NCBI GenBank assembly: GCA_026874595.1
Contig: CM049318.1
Coordinates: forward strand, 17,718,241 to 17,782,240
Source: Sipunculus nudus
Taxonomy: Eukaryota > Annelida > Sipuncula > Golfingiida > Sipunculidae
Direction: 5' to 3'
DNA length: 64,000 nt
Below, piece by piece: positions 10,916-23,135 of this stretch (positions are counted from its first letter, which is position 1; each line of letters starts with the position of its first letter). Position numbers and translations under genes: made by a program. The notes under the pieces are model-generated. The model worked only from the letters and a program-made list of their open reading frames with translations, had not been told where the DNA came from and did not search any database.

Positions 10916-12390
10916 ATAAAATGACAATAATAACAAATGGAAATATAATATTGACAATATGAAGAGGATATGTCTCTATGCTGTGAATATCCTCGCTAAA
11001 CCTTTATGTAACGCCATCTACGTACACTTCTATCCAAAATTTACATTCTTGATTGAATGTCCTATTATGAAAGGAGGTGGAGTAAACAACGTTATGTAGA
11101 AGGCATACTGCACATTGCTAGCGGAATTATCGACATAGTGGAAACATGTTTTCTTGCTTATTTCATGAAGAGCCTTAGGGAATATAATATTTTTGACCGG
11201 TCCTGACTTGTGAACATTCCATCACGCAGCGACCACCTGACAGCTTCTACCAGACTCAAGCACACGCCTGGCTGAGCATGACCGGCCGAGGTCAGCCGTG
11301 TCATCAATACGGTCGGCGCCACCTCGGGGGTGAAAACTAGCAGTACATAACAATACTGTATGTCATGTCCATACTGTCATGTTGGGAATAAAGTTATGGA
11401 TTCCCACTTATGTCACAAAGCTACTTAAGAAAAACGATGACCATTATTGGCATGTACATATGTCTTAACAGTAGCGATTTCAGAAGTTGCTTTTGAGCTG
11501 TTACACCTCTATCATTATCTAGTTCTTTTCCCTGTTAATACTCTCCACATGTTTTACTGTATGACTGAGCTACCACATGCAGGGAGACCAATGATGACCA
11601 TCTAAAAGAGTACTTCACAGGAAACTTGATACTGCCTGGTCTATCTAGACGTTTTGACTTGAATGAGGTTCAGGGGATTTGACAACGTATATCATAGTTT
11701 ACAAAAATTAAAGTGGTCATATTATTCTCCATCGAATGTGAAGAATAACATGAAACAATTTTGCCACCCATAATCTAAAGATAAATAACAACATCCTTCA
11801 ATGTGATGCGCGTTATTCACATAACCTATCAACTCTTATTTGACAGAGCAGGGTAGGTACCTGATAAACCTGTTTAATCTGTTCTCTTCCCAGACAGTGG
11901 ACATTAGCAATACCTTTTAGCACAGCTTTGTATACATCCCAAGCAGCAGGGGTCTAATAGTTCCGACTTAAAACTGTTAATTTGCAAACTGTCCAATCAT
12001 TATGCAAACTTAAAATATAATTTGTTCGGTTTAACACATTGAGGATCATCCGATGTGTCTGCATGGATTGAAAACCATCTTGCAGAACAAACACTGTATT
12101 GTAATCCATCAACATCAGAGTATCCCATATCATCTTGCTACACATACGAGTGTATTGAGGACCGGGCATGCGTGCAGGGACTGTAGCCGTTTCGGTGGGA
12201 AGTGGCAGCTATACAATGGTGTTGACCGGGTGAAGGGAATGGTAATTAATTTCTTTGGTCTCGTGGGTTCTAGAGCACACCTCATGTGTACATGGGGTAA
12301 GATGTGAAGACAAGTTAAACACTGGATAGTATGACTCTATTTTAATTATTAAACTTTGATTTTCAGGCAAGTGCAAAACAAAAATGTACC
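10916..12390. other. no gene recognised
   Basis: Mixed AT-rich DNA with short overlapping open frames on both strands (for example around 11954-12307). None has splice-bounded or domain-like structure. Confidence 0.4.
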
Positions 12391-12392
12391 AT

Positions 12393-13078
12393 TTTGTACC
12401 TGTTGGCATACAATTTACATAAGGAAATGGGCCAGTGGTAGGGCTTGACTGTCACATTACCGTCGAGGTCATATTTTTAAATGGCGTCGGCAGCTGGATA
12501 TTTCCTAGACGACATTCAAACAATCCCTTTTCCACACCAGGTTTTCCGCCCGCTTGCATACAAATTACATAAGGAAATGGGCGCGTCGAAACACGACCAG
12601 ACCCACACATGTGCACGATTTTATCCAGAATAGACTCGCGACAACTGCACAGTTGGGATGAAAACAAGGATTCTTACTTACATTTGACCAACTCATTTCA
12701 ATATTTCAGGCGGGATCAAACCAGAAATGATTAATTTTGTACCAGTTGGCATACAATTTACATAAGGAAATGGGCCAGTGGTAGGGCTTGACTGTCACAT
12801 TACCGTCGAGGTCATATTTTTAAATGGCGTCAGCAGGTGGATATTTTCTAGATGACACTTAATCAATCCCTCTTTCACACCAGGTTTTCCGCCCGCTTGC
12901 ATACAAATTACATATGGAAATGGGCGTGTCAAAAATCGACCAGACCCACACATGTACACGATTTTATCCAGAATAGACTCACGACAACTGCACAGTTGGG
13001 ATGAAAACAAGTGTTCTTACTTACATTTGACCAATACATTTCAATAATGGGCAAAACCAAATGGTTGATTTCAGTAAT
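12393..13078. repeat. 343-bp tandem duplication
   Basis: Two units of 343 bp (12452 corresponds to 12795) share TTTGTACCWGTTGGCATAC, CTGTCACATTACCGTCGAGG and CGACAACTGCACAGTTGGG. Inside each unit the phrase CATACAAWTTACATAWGGAAA occurs twice. Identical short open frames in the two units come from the duplication. Confidence 0.85.
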
Positions 13079-13146
13079 AGGGCCAAACGATCTAATAAAC
13101 GGCCGAGGTCATATTTTCTAATGTCAAAAACCAAGTCCAAAACCCT

Positions 13147-13172
13147 GCACACACACACACACACACACACAC
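13147..13172. repeat. (CA)n tract
   Basis: About 26 bp of CA next to the end of the 343-bp repeats. Confidence 0.95.
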
Positions 13173-13715
13173 ACCCTGACACCCACAGAAAATGCAAACA
13201 TTTGTAGCACAGGAAATATAAAAACAACACAAGAATTTAAGTTTACACCACCGAAATTATAAAATATATATCCGAATGTAGAATGTTGATTTCTTAAATG
13301 CCAAAACAATATACTGCCAGTCAGTGCATGTACGCTTTACTAAAGGTATGCATGGGTAGGTGGTAAAACAGGGTTGCAAGCAACAAACACCAGAATCCCC
13401 TGACCATTTCCTGACTTTCAGTTGGAGAAATCTTTTTAATAATCTTAATAATCTTTAATAATCTAAAACAAATGGTAATTTGGTTTCGAAAACGTCATCC
13501 AACAGCCAAAGCCTCATGGGAAATATGTATGGAACACCAGAATTTTACATCAAACCTCGCAGTTGAGCAACACCCGGCTGTTTTCTCCGTGTTGTGGCTC
13601 TGTCGAACATACCGGTGTGTGCAGGAGGCGGAACAGATACTTCCCCCGTAATAAATAAAAGTTGAAGTGGTTGTATCTATTCCACACAAAGTTCATGACG
13701 ATACATACATACATG

Positions 13716-13726
<11 letters not shown>

Positions 13727-13770
<44 letters not shown>
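13727..13770. repeat. (TA)n tract
   Basis: About 44 bp, preceded by CATA tetranucleotides from 13701. Confidence 0.95.
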
Positions 13771-13775
<5 letters not shown>

Positions 13776-14348
13776 AACACTGTAATATATTTCTCAGTTT
13801 GTCATATCTTTATGTCAATTTAACATATCGGTTATGCATTTGATTGAATAATTTGTATCTGTATATGTGGTACACAATATGTCAAGTAGAAACCTACCCA
13901 CTAGATATATCAACGCTTCTTTTACACGACAACTATAAAAACTCTACATTTACATAAATTTAGCATACCGCTGAACCTCTATCCTTTAGTTCATTGCTCA
14001 ATACTGCCTTTCTCTATACTATGAATGGACACACTCGAAGTAACGTATCAATTGCCTCAGGTTTTTACATTTCATGTATATCAAATACTGGTGATGCATA
14101 CACGTGTCAATAAAGAAAATACATTAGTTCATTTTCTTTTTCACAATATAAGCTTAACACTCACATAAAAACAGATTCTATCACCATCGCAACAGTTCCA
14201 GTAGTTGGACAGGCCAAGCTGCATCAAGTCTTTCAGGGGCACAGTTCTCTCAACAGCAATCCTTTCTTAGGGATCAAGTTTCAACTTGACACATGGCCAT
14301 CGGCCTCAAAAAGTGTCCATATAATAATTGTGATAATAGTTATACATT

Positions 14349-14352
<4 letters not shown>
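13771..14352. other. no gene recognised
   Basis: AT-rich spacer between two TA tracts. Nothing supported. Confidence 0.4.

Positions 14353-14402
<50 letters not shown>
14353..14402. repeat. (TA)n tract
   Basis: About 50 bp. Confidence 0.95.
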
Positions 14403-14406
<4 letters not shown>

Positions 14407-14711
14407 GTTAATTCTATTAAAACACATTTTAAATAAATGTACAAGGTATAAAACGATAAAAAAAGTTTCACACTTTCCACATTTCTGCTATTTTCTACAT
14501 TTTAAACAACATGTATCCATTAACAGTGAGGTTATGTAGATTATGTTGGTTAAATATGTACTTAGCTCCTACCTTTATCGTTCAGGAACTGCGTCCAGGG
14601 CGGGGATCCCTGACTGTGTATGTGCAATACTCATAACTCCAAAGATTCCAGATCCATAAAATATAGGTCAGCGGTTTTATTGGTTGAAGCATCAAACGTT
14701 GTCCAGCTCAC

Positions 14712-14726
14712 ACACACACACACATA

Positions 14727-14798
<72 letters not shown>

Positions 14799-14802
14799 TA
14801 TG
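14712..14802. repeat. compound (CA)n-(TA)n tract
   Basis: CACACA from about 14710 runs into TATGCA and then about 75 bp of TA ending in TGTATATACATATATATG. Confidence 0.95.
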
Positions 14803-16030
14803 TTGTTTATGTTACAATACACTCTCTTATTAAAAAAAATAAAATAAGGTATTATTTCTAAAGTATAGGGTTTAATTCTTTACCAGGGTTACATATATTG
14901 TATTTTATAGTAAACTCAGATTTGGAACTGACGTCCATAATTCTAATTATTATTATATTTTATTTTCAGCATATAATAGATTTCTCTGAATATTAGAGGA
15001 TGGGGGGTATATTCCCGCATCACCCATATTTTGACCCAAAAAATTTTATTGGAAAAAAAGTAAAATAAAAAATTTGTTTGTAGAGGTGACATTTTTACTA
15101 CATGTATTTTTCCCATTAAAAGGTGAAAGCGCAATGCAGGGTTGGAGCAAAAGGCAGTATGATGGCATACATGTGTCCACCAGTCGCGCCAATGGCGCCA
15201 TCTATTGTTGACTTCGATCACTAATAACACCAGCGTGTAAACATCGCACTCTTATCCATCGCTTCCGTGGGCATTGTTGTGAGTTTGCTTGGAACCTGGT
15301 CGTAAAAAAGCAGTCGGCATCGTACACTTTGACCTTCTGCTGTCACATTTTGTAGGTGGTCGCACGATCAAGGTACTTTTTAAATGTTAAACTATCCGTG
15401 CATTGGAAACATGGTCCTTATTGACAGAAGGTCGCTCACACCATGACTCACTGTAATATAGGCCATATTTTGTGAAATTATAAGCTGTTACTGATTATGT
15501 AACCTACAAATTATGTAACCTTCATTTTAAATCTACAGGCAATTCAGCTGTCAGAAAAGGGAAAAACACTGGTAATACAATATCTCTCATTCACTTGATC
15601 AATATATCTGCATTTTCGTGTACAAAGCTGAGACATTTCCCAACAGACTTTATAGACTGTGATAACTTCTTTGTCGATACTAATCACATAAATTTATTCT
15701 CGTTTAAATTTTCTCAACATGGTTACACCTGACGTTATTTATGAATGCTTATGAAATATTGATTGTTCACTTTTATGCGATGAAGTGTAAAATATATTTG
15801 TTAATGCCAGTTCATACTTATTTCCATTAATACCTATTATTTCTTAATACCTCTCAACTGTCCATGCGCATATGAATACAAGGAATTTAAGGTGACTAAT
15901 CCGATGGCTGTCGTGTAAAAGATAAATTAAATCCTGGAATCCTTTTAACATTAAAAAAAACATGCTCATAAGGGACTATCGCAAGATGCAAGTGCCCGTT
16001 TATTATCATTTTACCCTTGTTCATATTATA

Positions 16031-16035
<5 letters not shown>
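14803..16035. other. no gene recognised
   Basis: AT-rich, with a slightly GC-richer stretch near 15150-15350. The open frame 14943-15230 minus has no domain or splice context. Confidence 0.4.
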
Positions 16036-16038
<3 letters not shown>

Positions 16039-16080
<42 letters not shown>

Positions 16081-16093
16081 TTATATATATATT
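16039..16093. repeat. (TA)n tract
   Basis: About 55 bp with AATATATTTATA interruptions, at the left edge of a CGATTA-rich element. Confidence 0.9.
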
Positions 16094-16099
16094 ATCAAT

Positions 16100-16465
16100 G
16101 ATTGGTCGTTTCCTTTCAAAATCGATTAAATCGATTGCATTTTTCACATAATCGAATAAACACGATTATGTACGCACATGCAAAGAATTTAATCAGAGTA
16201 TAAGAACACAAAGTAACGAACAACATCAACAGTTTTGACAAAACCGAACCTTACGCAACCAGCAATAGTCCGACGCAAGTCCACTTTGGATGCAGGTGGA
16301 TCACAATACCAACTGGGTTCAGTGTTTAAGGTATTAGTACCGGTAGTCCAGCATACAGCATATTTCAAGGTTAGAGAAAGAACATAAAATAATCGATTAA
16401 TAATCGATCAAAGGTCGTTTTATTTTATCAACCATCGATTTTGAGTTTAAAATCAATTCCTACCA
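16100..16465 (-). mobile_element. CGATTA-rich element copy (hAT-like inverted ends)
   Basis: Contains AATCGATTAAATCGATTGC near 16120 and AATCGATTAATAATCGATC near 16390, closing with CAATTCCTACC. Read on the minus strand its end GGTAGGAATTGAT...CGATTATTAATCG matches the left end of the element at 20436. Flanked by TA tracts on both sides. Confidence 0.45.
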
Positions 16466-16485
16466 CTAGTATGTATATACAAATG

Positions 16486-16490
<5 letters not shown>

Positions 16491-16544
<54 letters not shown>
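16491..16544. repeat. (TA)n tract
   Basis: About 54 bp, right flank of the CGATTA-rich element. Confidence 0.95.
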
Positions 16545-16958
16545 AACATATTAACACGTGTTCTGATATAAAAATGTAGGGAATGGTCCATTAATGACAT
16601 ATATTATTTAAATTGGAGACCAGGTCAATTGAGTGGGACCCTCGATTTCACCGCGGTTAACAAACATTCTTCTGAAACCTTGGCTGTTTCCAGAATCTGG
16701 GTTGGATTCTTACGCTTTAAAATATATTTATATTTAATAAAATGTTGATAACACGCGAGTTTGAATCAACAACAACTCCTACTTCTATGTTTTATCAGGG
16801 ATTCTCTAAACTTTAATGAAATTTCATGTGCAATGGTGTACAATCGGACCTCTATATGGTGGGCCCCCTTAGGACTGGGCCAAACTGCCAACTGAATAGA
16901 GGTTGCCAGTATATGGAGCTAATAGATGTCACATTCAGTGCTACCACCTACACCTAAT

Positions 16959-16961
<3 letters not shown>

Positions 16962-17021
<60 letters not shown>
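16962..17021. repeat. (TA)n tract
   Basis: About 60 bp, followed by TGTGTGTGTGTT. Confidence 0.95.
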
Positions 17022-17024
<3 letters not shown>

Positions 17025-18119
17025 TGTAAGTGTATGTGTGTGTGTTAAAACATATATCGATGGACATATTCTACAAGTGTTGTTTCTGTTATTTAAACTT
17101 TTAGAATACTTTGATAAGTTACCCAATGGGTTCTTAGATAATCATACTCTGCTACAAACTTTCTTTAAGACAAGCCACTCTCAGATTCGTTGAACAGGTA
17201 CACATTTAGGTCCATGCCGCACCTTTGTATTTTAGTCTGAGTTGATATTTTATAATTGGACAGTATTATTGAATATGACACGTAATGTATGCGTATGACT
17301 AGTGTTAGGTGTTGATCATTAACTGCATCGGCCAAGTAAACATTGTGCTGGGCAAGGGGGACCTTGCCTATTACCTTATCCCAGAGTACCTGGTAATAGG
17401 GTGAATAAGCAGGGCGTCCACTCATGGTATTATTACTTTACCAGTTTCTTTGCTTGGCTTGACAAAAGAAAGACTCGTGACTGTCAGATCAAAGTAAGCA
17501 TATCAGTCAAATGTGAATGGCTACTGAATGGTGCATTCACTGCTGGCTATAAGGTCTCACCGGACTATGTGCATGCACATTAAAGTGGTGTAATAAGTAT
17601 TAATGCATCGGATGCCTAGCATTGAGTGAAGTAGGCTATGTAGTACTATGATTGTGCAATCAGACAGTAATACGCCTCTGACCGTTTTTCATCTGTATGA
17701 TCATCATCCTTAATAGTTGAAATATAATAATTTAATAATTTACGGTTATTCCGATTGCTAATAATTGAAAATTAATAATAAATAAAACCCCGAAAGTTAA
17801 ATTAAGATAATACTTCAACTGGGAAAATCTAAGGTGTCAACATTAGCTGAATATAATGGTGCCCACATAAGCCAAACATTATAGAGAGAAGAAGAATGGG
17901 ACTGCCCAAAGGCGTGCACCTCACAGAGGTGCCCACTTTATGGAGGTGCCCACTAAGAGAGGTTCGGCTGTACAACGGAGATCTGTTGAAAGAGAGGTGT
18001 CATGTGTGGTAATGGTTTCCATCTTAATTCTGTTAAAAATATTGGAAATCAATCCATTTATATTGATACCTGACAATATGTCCTTGCACAGCAACAAATT
18101 AAGATAATGTAGGTGGCAT
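17022..18119. other. no gene recognised
   Basis: Open frames at 17165-17425 minus and 17401-17583 plus overlap and lack motifs. No repeat identified. Confidence 0.35.
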
Positions 18120-18880
18120 CATAGTTCATGCATATTAGCTGAACTTCATCAACATCCATAAGCACATCAAATTTGATGACAATCCATCCAGCTGCTCCTG
18201 AGGAATTTGGCAATTTTTGTGTATTTTGCACCATTTCGCATCACCGGCGCCACCAGTCAGCAGAAACTGATGAAATACTCCATGATCACAATTGATGAAA
18301 AGAATCATGGTGATCAATGCTTGTTGTTAAACTAGTTGTTCAGATACTTGAGCTTTTGTATCAAATTTTCCATTATTCTTGGGGATACTTCAGAGCCCTA
18401 TAGCTCTGAGGTTTTAAGTAACAGAGACCTAATTTTTGGTTTCCCAGGAGACTTTTCACTGGCCTCCCTGCATGTCTAGACAGAAAATTGTAGTTCCAGT
18501 CGTTACGATTTGTGCCCTGTTTTCAGATGACAGCATCTTTTAAGGTCTCAAAAATAGAGAAAAAAATCGTAAAAAATCGAAAAAATACAGGTGGCGCCAC
18601 CAGTCTGCAGAAACTGATGAAACACTCAATGATCAATATCCATGCAAAGAATCATGGTAAACAATGCATTAGTTGTTCAGATATTTGAGCTTTTGTATCA
18701 ACTTGTTCATTATCTTGGGGGCTACTTCGGTGCCCAATAGCTTGAAGAATATGAGTAACAGAGACCTTATTCCAGGTTTCCAAGGAGATTATTCAAGGAC
18801 CTCTCTGGATGTAAAGTTAAAAGATTCCAGGTCCAGTGGTTACGATTTGTGCCTTGTTAACCTATACCAAAATGCAGCAG
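18120..18880 (+). repeat. fragment of the 2.4-4.5 kb element, two ~350-bp units
   Basis: GGCGCCACCAGTCWGCAGAAACTGATGAAA occurs at about 18246 and 18593, each followed by ATACTYGAGCTTTTGTATCAA, the AACAGAGACCTWATT remnant of the palindrome, and TACGATTTGTGCCYTGTT. The same phrases occur at 3700-4440. Confidence 0.65.
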
Positions 18881-19430
18881 TATTGCAGCACATCTGAAGC
18901 AGATTTGCAGCAGATAGCCAGAGCAGAGTTTCCAGCAGATCTGCAGCGGTTTTTCAGTATATTACAGCATATGCTGTATATGTGCTCCAAGACCTATGGA
19001 TTATATGCTGAAAGTCTGCTCCCCAACTGACCATGTATAATCCTGTATTGCGCAGCAGATTTGGAGCAGTGATGCAGCACAAAATGAGCGGTTCTAATTA
19101 TTGAAATTAGTGCTCCGATGGAGCAGGCCTATTTGCATATTAGAAGCAGGTTTTCAGCGGTTCTTCAGCAGAACCTGAGCAGTATGCTCTCCTGGAGCAC
19201 ACCTGTGTGCTACCCTAGAGCAGTGCTGTGTTCTCTCCCAGAGCAGTGATCTCCTGGCAGCAGACCAGTATGCTCTTCACTGCTGTGTGCTCTCCTAGAT
19301 AGAGCACACTGTATGCTCTCCTGCTGTCTTTAAGCAGTGCTTTATGATCTCCCACAGCAGAGATTTGTGCTCTTATAGAGCAGACCGGTGTGCTCTCCTT
19401 GAGCAGTGCTGTCCTAGAGCACATCCATTT
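18870..19430. repeat. GCAG/GAGCA-rich degenerate array
   Basis: Dense repeats of AGCAG, TGCTCTCCT and AGAGCAGTGCTGT, in both orientations, replace the end of the element fragment. A related GCAG-rich stretch occurs at 24640-25045. Confidence 0.6.
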
Positions 19431-19733
19431 TTTCACATCACATTCGTTCTCTCAATTTTCTTTTTTTTTGTATTTTTTTTATTTGTATCCACCAACAGCA
19501 TTTGCTTTTACACCAATGTCAGAAGGGAAAGAAAAAACACATACCTTTCAACATGTAACAGTATAATAGACCTTTATTGATATACACTTAAAATTGGCTA
19601 AAAATGTCCCTGGTGAGGTGAGGATACACATCATGTCACTTTTCACACTTCCAGGTGTTCCACTGCCATGCGTAAAAGGAAAACCTGGAAAAAATGAGTA
19701 AAATAACAGTTAAATTATTCTAAGAACAAGTAA

Positions 19734-19736
<3 letters not shown>

Positions 19737-19817
<81 letters not shown>
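19737..19817. repeat. (TA)n tract, unit 1 of a local duplication
   Basis: About 80 bp. Preceded by AAAATAACAGTTAAATTATTCT, a phrase that returns before the tract at 20012. Confidence 0.95.
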
Positions 19818-20009
19818 TGTTACCAAGACAAATTGCTCAGGGGAAAATACTGGTCCACTTTTATGTCACCCCGTAACAATATATTTTAGTGAACCACCCT
19901 TAAATTCATGATTAGGTCCTTAGGTCCTTGACAGACAAGAGCCAAGGACACAACGTTTTGAGGAAAATAACAGTTCAAATTATCCTTAAAATATTCTTAA
20001 AACAAGTGT

Positions 20010-20011
<2 letters not shown>

Positions 20012-20087
<76 letters not shown>
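20012..20087. repeat. (TA)n tract, unit 2 of a local duplication
   Basis: About 76 bp. Flanking phrases AAAATAACAGTT, CTTCATGATGAGGT and CAAGGACACAAC match the unit about 270 bp upstream. Confidence 0.95.
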
Positions 20088-20090
<3 letters not shown>

Positions 20091-20358
20091 TGTACAACCA
20101 TGAACTTCATGATGAGGTTCTAGACAGACTAGTTCCAAGGACACAACTTTTTTGAAGTTATATTGATTATGTTATTAGAAAGTATCAGTATATTGTACAT
20201 ATATAGGTGGCAAAACCAGGGCTGGGGGCCGCCAATAATATAACGGAAAAAGGAGTATCCGTATTCCTCAATGTACAGGTAATATATTCTCCTCTACAAG
20301 CTAACCTGATGGATTAATAAACCTAATAGACTACCCCCTCCCCGTATCAACCTCATCA

Positions 20359-20360
<2 letters not shown>

Positions 20361-20420
<60 letters not shown>

Positions 20421-20429
20421 TTATATATT
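20361..20429. repeat. (TA)n tract
   Basis: About 65 bp, left neighbour of the CGATTA-rich element. Confidence 0.95.
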
Positions 20430-20816
20430 AGAGCTAGGAATCGGATCCAAAATTTGTAATCGATTAATCGGAACTTGTGGCAACCGATTATCGATTAATA
20501 ATCGATTATTTTACGCGGCAGTTGGACAGTATGGGGACTGCTCATGCTGCTGCCACCTTGGAAGTAGAGAATGAACTACAATTTAATTTTTTTTAATCTT
20601 GTAAATTCTAGAATATGCATTATAGATCCTCTTACAGCAAGACTAAGATACTTAGAGACTGACCTTGAATATAATTTTTATGTGAACATGGGCGATATTC
20701 GTCAACAAATCTTTGAAATTTGGTGGACCGATTCTCAAGGATAAATCAGATAATCGTGAATCGAAGATTTTCAAAATATCGATACGACTAATTGATGATC
20801 ATGATAATCGCAGAGC

Positions 20817-20819
<3 letters not shown>
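20430..20819 (+). mobile_element. CGATTA-rich non-autonomous element, hAT-like
   Basis: Starts TTAGAGCTAGGAATCGG and ends, on the other strand, TTAGAGCTCTGCGATTATC, giving an inverted terminal similarity of about 12-15 bp. Inside are AATCGATTAATCGG and CGATTATCGATTAATAATCG. It sits exactly between two TA tracts, so it probably inserted into a single TA array. No transposase. Confidence 0.5.

Positions 20820-20884
<65 letters not shown>
20820..20884. repeat. (TA)n tract
   Basis: About 64 bp, right neighbour of the CGATTA-rich element, followed within 12 bp by a C run. Confidence 0.95.
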
Positions 20885-20886
<2 letters not shown>

Positions 20887-20887
20887 C

Positions 20888-21450
20888 TACTGAACACCCC
20901 CCCCCCCCCAAATAAATATTTTGCTTCACCGCCAATTCTGTATTAAATAATCACTGTTTAAATAATTATATTTAATGTTTCATCTAAATTTGAAAATGGA
21001 AGAATTCGGTATTGCACACAAAACAGGATATTATCCCTCTGGATGTATCGGTGAACACAAATAAGAAAAAATAGTTTGGCTCTAAATAGTGTTAAATTGT
21101 GCCTTAAACTTGTTCGATTAAGCATTAAAGGTATGACTGCAGATGTTTAGTTTCTATATATATAAACATACTACTGATCCCCCCCCCCCATGAATATTTT
21201 GCTTCACCGCCAATGCTGTATGACATAATCACTGTTTAAATAATTATATTTAATGTTTAATCTAAATTTGAAAATGGAAGAAGCAGGTATTGCACACAAA
21301 TCAGGATTTTATCCCTCTGGTTGTAAGGGTGAACACAAATTAGAAAAAAAAAGTTTGGCTCTAAATAGTCTTAAATTGTGCCTTAAAACTTGCTCGATTA
21401 AGCATTTAATGTATGACTGCAAATGTTTAGTTTCTAACCTTGTTATCATA
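20888..21450 (+). repeat. ~290-bp tandem duplication starting at a C run
   Basis: Each unit starts with a poly-C run (20896, 21180) followed by ATTTTGCTTCACCGCCAATKCTGTAT, then TTTGAAAATGGAAGAA and TTGGCTCTAAATAGT. The short open frame in the second unit is not kept in the first, so it is unlikely to be coding. Confidence 0.85.
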
Positions 21451-22265
21451 TTTCTTTTGTGCAAATAGAAAGAAAGGCTTGTATTTTAACCGCCATATTG
21501 AATTATTCAAAACACGCAGTTTTTAATAATTCGTTATATCAGACCTTGATGCTAAATAATGTTTGGAACGGTGGGCCCTGTGGCCCTTTTTTTAAATAAA
21601 AATAAAGCTATATGTTCTGCCCACAGGCGCTTAACACATAGCCTGGGCGATAATTAGAGGGAAAAGGGACTCCGGCCACACCGGCCTTTATTTCAGTTCA
21701 GGTTTTACACATTAATTAAATCATCTAGTCCCAACATAACACTTTTACTTTGAATTTCAATCTATTTTACTTCTATGACTTACCCGTCTACCTACTTAGG
21801 CTAATACTGACATTGTGTCAAGCGCCTGTGGTTCTGCGCCCCCCCCCCTTTTCTGGTTTCAAATGCCCTACTTCTGACTTAACTCGGGAGAGGCCGACTA
21901 TCAGAGGGATGAGTGAACTGGTGAATACACCATATGTTATATAACTCAGCTGATTAACAGCTGGATCTCCTCATCAGAAATTAAAAGGTTCAAATACACA
22001 TCTGCCTAAAATCGGAGATAACAGACATGATCATGAGAACTAAGAAAGTGGATAACTTATCCGAGAGAAATCAGCTTCCGTCCATGCTTGACCAGACCAT
22101 GCAGCCTTGTGTGATGAACATGTAAACCAAGTTTATCATGTTTTTAGATCACAGTTAAGTGGGGTCGGGCGGTGTTCTGCTCATCATGTTGGTGTCAACT
22201 GCCCTGTGTAGCCACATCCTCACAGGTTGACCTATGCACTTGTAATATACAATCTGTTTTAACCC
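21451..22265. other. no gene recognised
   Basis: Unique-looking DNA with a C run at 21841. No coding evidence. Confidence 0.35.
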
Positions 22266-22282
22266 GGGGGGGGGGGGGGGGG
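22266..22282. repeat. poly-G run
   Basis: About 17 consecutive G, able to form a quadruplex and prone to sequencing error. Confidence 0.9.
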
Positions 22283-22479
22283 CACGCGATGCAAGTACTT
22301 ATCGCGATGCCCGTTTCATACTTGTATTATAATCACACTGAATTTTGTTTCAGTGTGTAGGCTAATTCCCCGACAAATATACCATTATCCCGGAATCAGC
22401 CCAAGAATGCCTAACGACGTGAGACAACTTTTCCTTCTCTCATTTCTTATTTAGCTACTGAGTGAGAGTGATTTCACAT

Positions 22480-23135
22480 ATAGCTCACCTACTAAGTGGG
22501 AGAAGAATCCTGTAAATGTTGAGGTCACAAGGTCAAAGGTCAGGGTCACAGGATCCACTTCTTTGAAAAGGTTGTGGACACATTTCAAGCTAGACCTTTC
22601 ATTCCAAACCTTTCAGCACTGATATCGCTTCTCTGCCAACAGGGGAAAAGTTGATTTTGAGGTCAAAGGTCAAGTTCACAGCACCCTCTTCTTGCGTGGA
22701 GTCATTTTCAGGCAAACTTTACAATCTATACTTTCCATCTGTCATACATGGCTTACCTACCAATAGGGGAAGAAGTCTATTGATGTTGAGTTCGAAAGGT
22801 CAAGGTCACAATATTGTTCTAAATGCTTGTGAACATGTTTCAACTGAAATTGTTCAACCCAAACCTTCAGTCTTTCAAATATGCCACATCTATGCATCAC
22901 TGAATGTGGTTCAAACTTCATATATTTGGGTCTTTTTGCATGAAGAAATAACTAATTGATTTTGAGGTCAGCTGGTCAGGAGGTTAAAGGTTGCAGGTCT
23001 AAGTTATTATTCATTGGTTGCCAAGTAATAACACCCGGCCAGATGTAAGTGGTTAGTAGTTGCCCATCATTTAGAAAGAATCCAGTTGATATGTGAGCAA
23101 AAGGCCAAGGTCATAGGTCAGGGATGATCACAATA
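22480..23135 (+). repeat. ~140-bp tandem repeat with nuclear-receptor half-sites
   Basis: About five degenerate units alternate a phrase like CTACCAAYAGGGGAAGAA with AGGTCAAAGGTCA-type direct repeats. Perfect DR1 motifs occur at 22530-22542, 22660-22672 and 23108-23120, and a DR0 at 22797-22808. Confidence 0.7.

Noticed and set aside
12452-13010. Two similar 71-residue minus-strand open frames
   Set aside because: They are copies created by the 343-bp tandem duplication and are not linked to any exon signal.
17165-17425. 86-residue minus-strand open frame as an exon
   Set aside because: No acceptor/donor pair, no recognisable motif, and an overlapping plus-strand frame.
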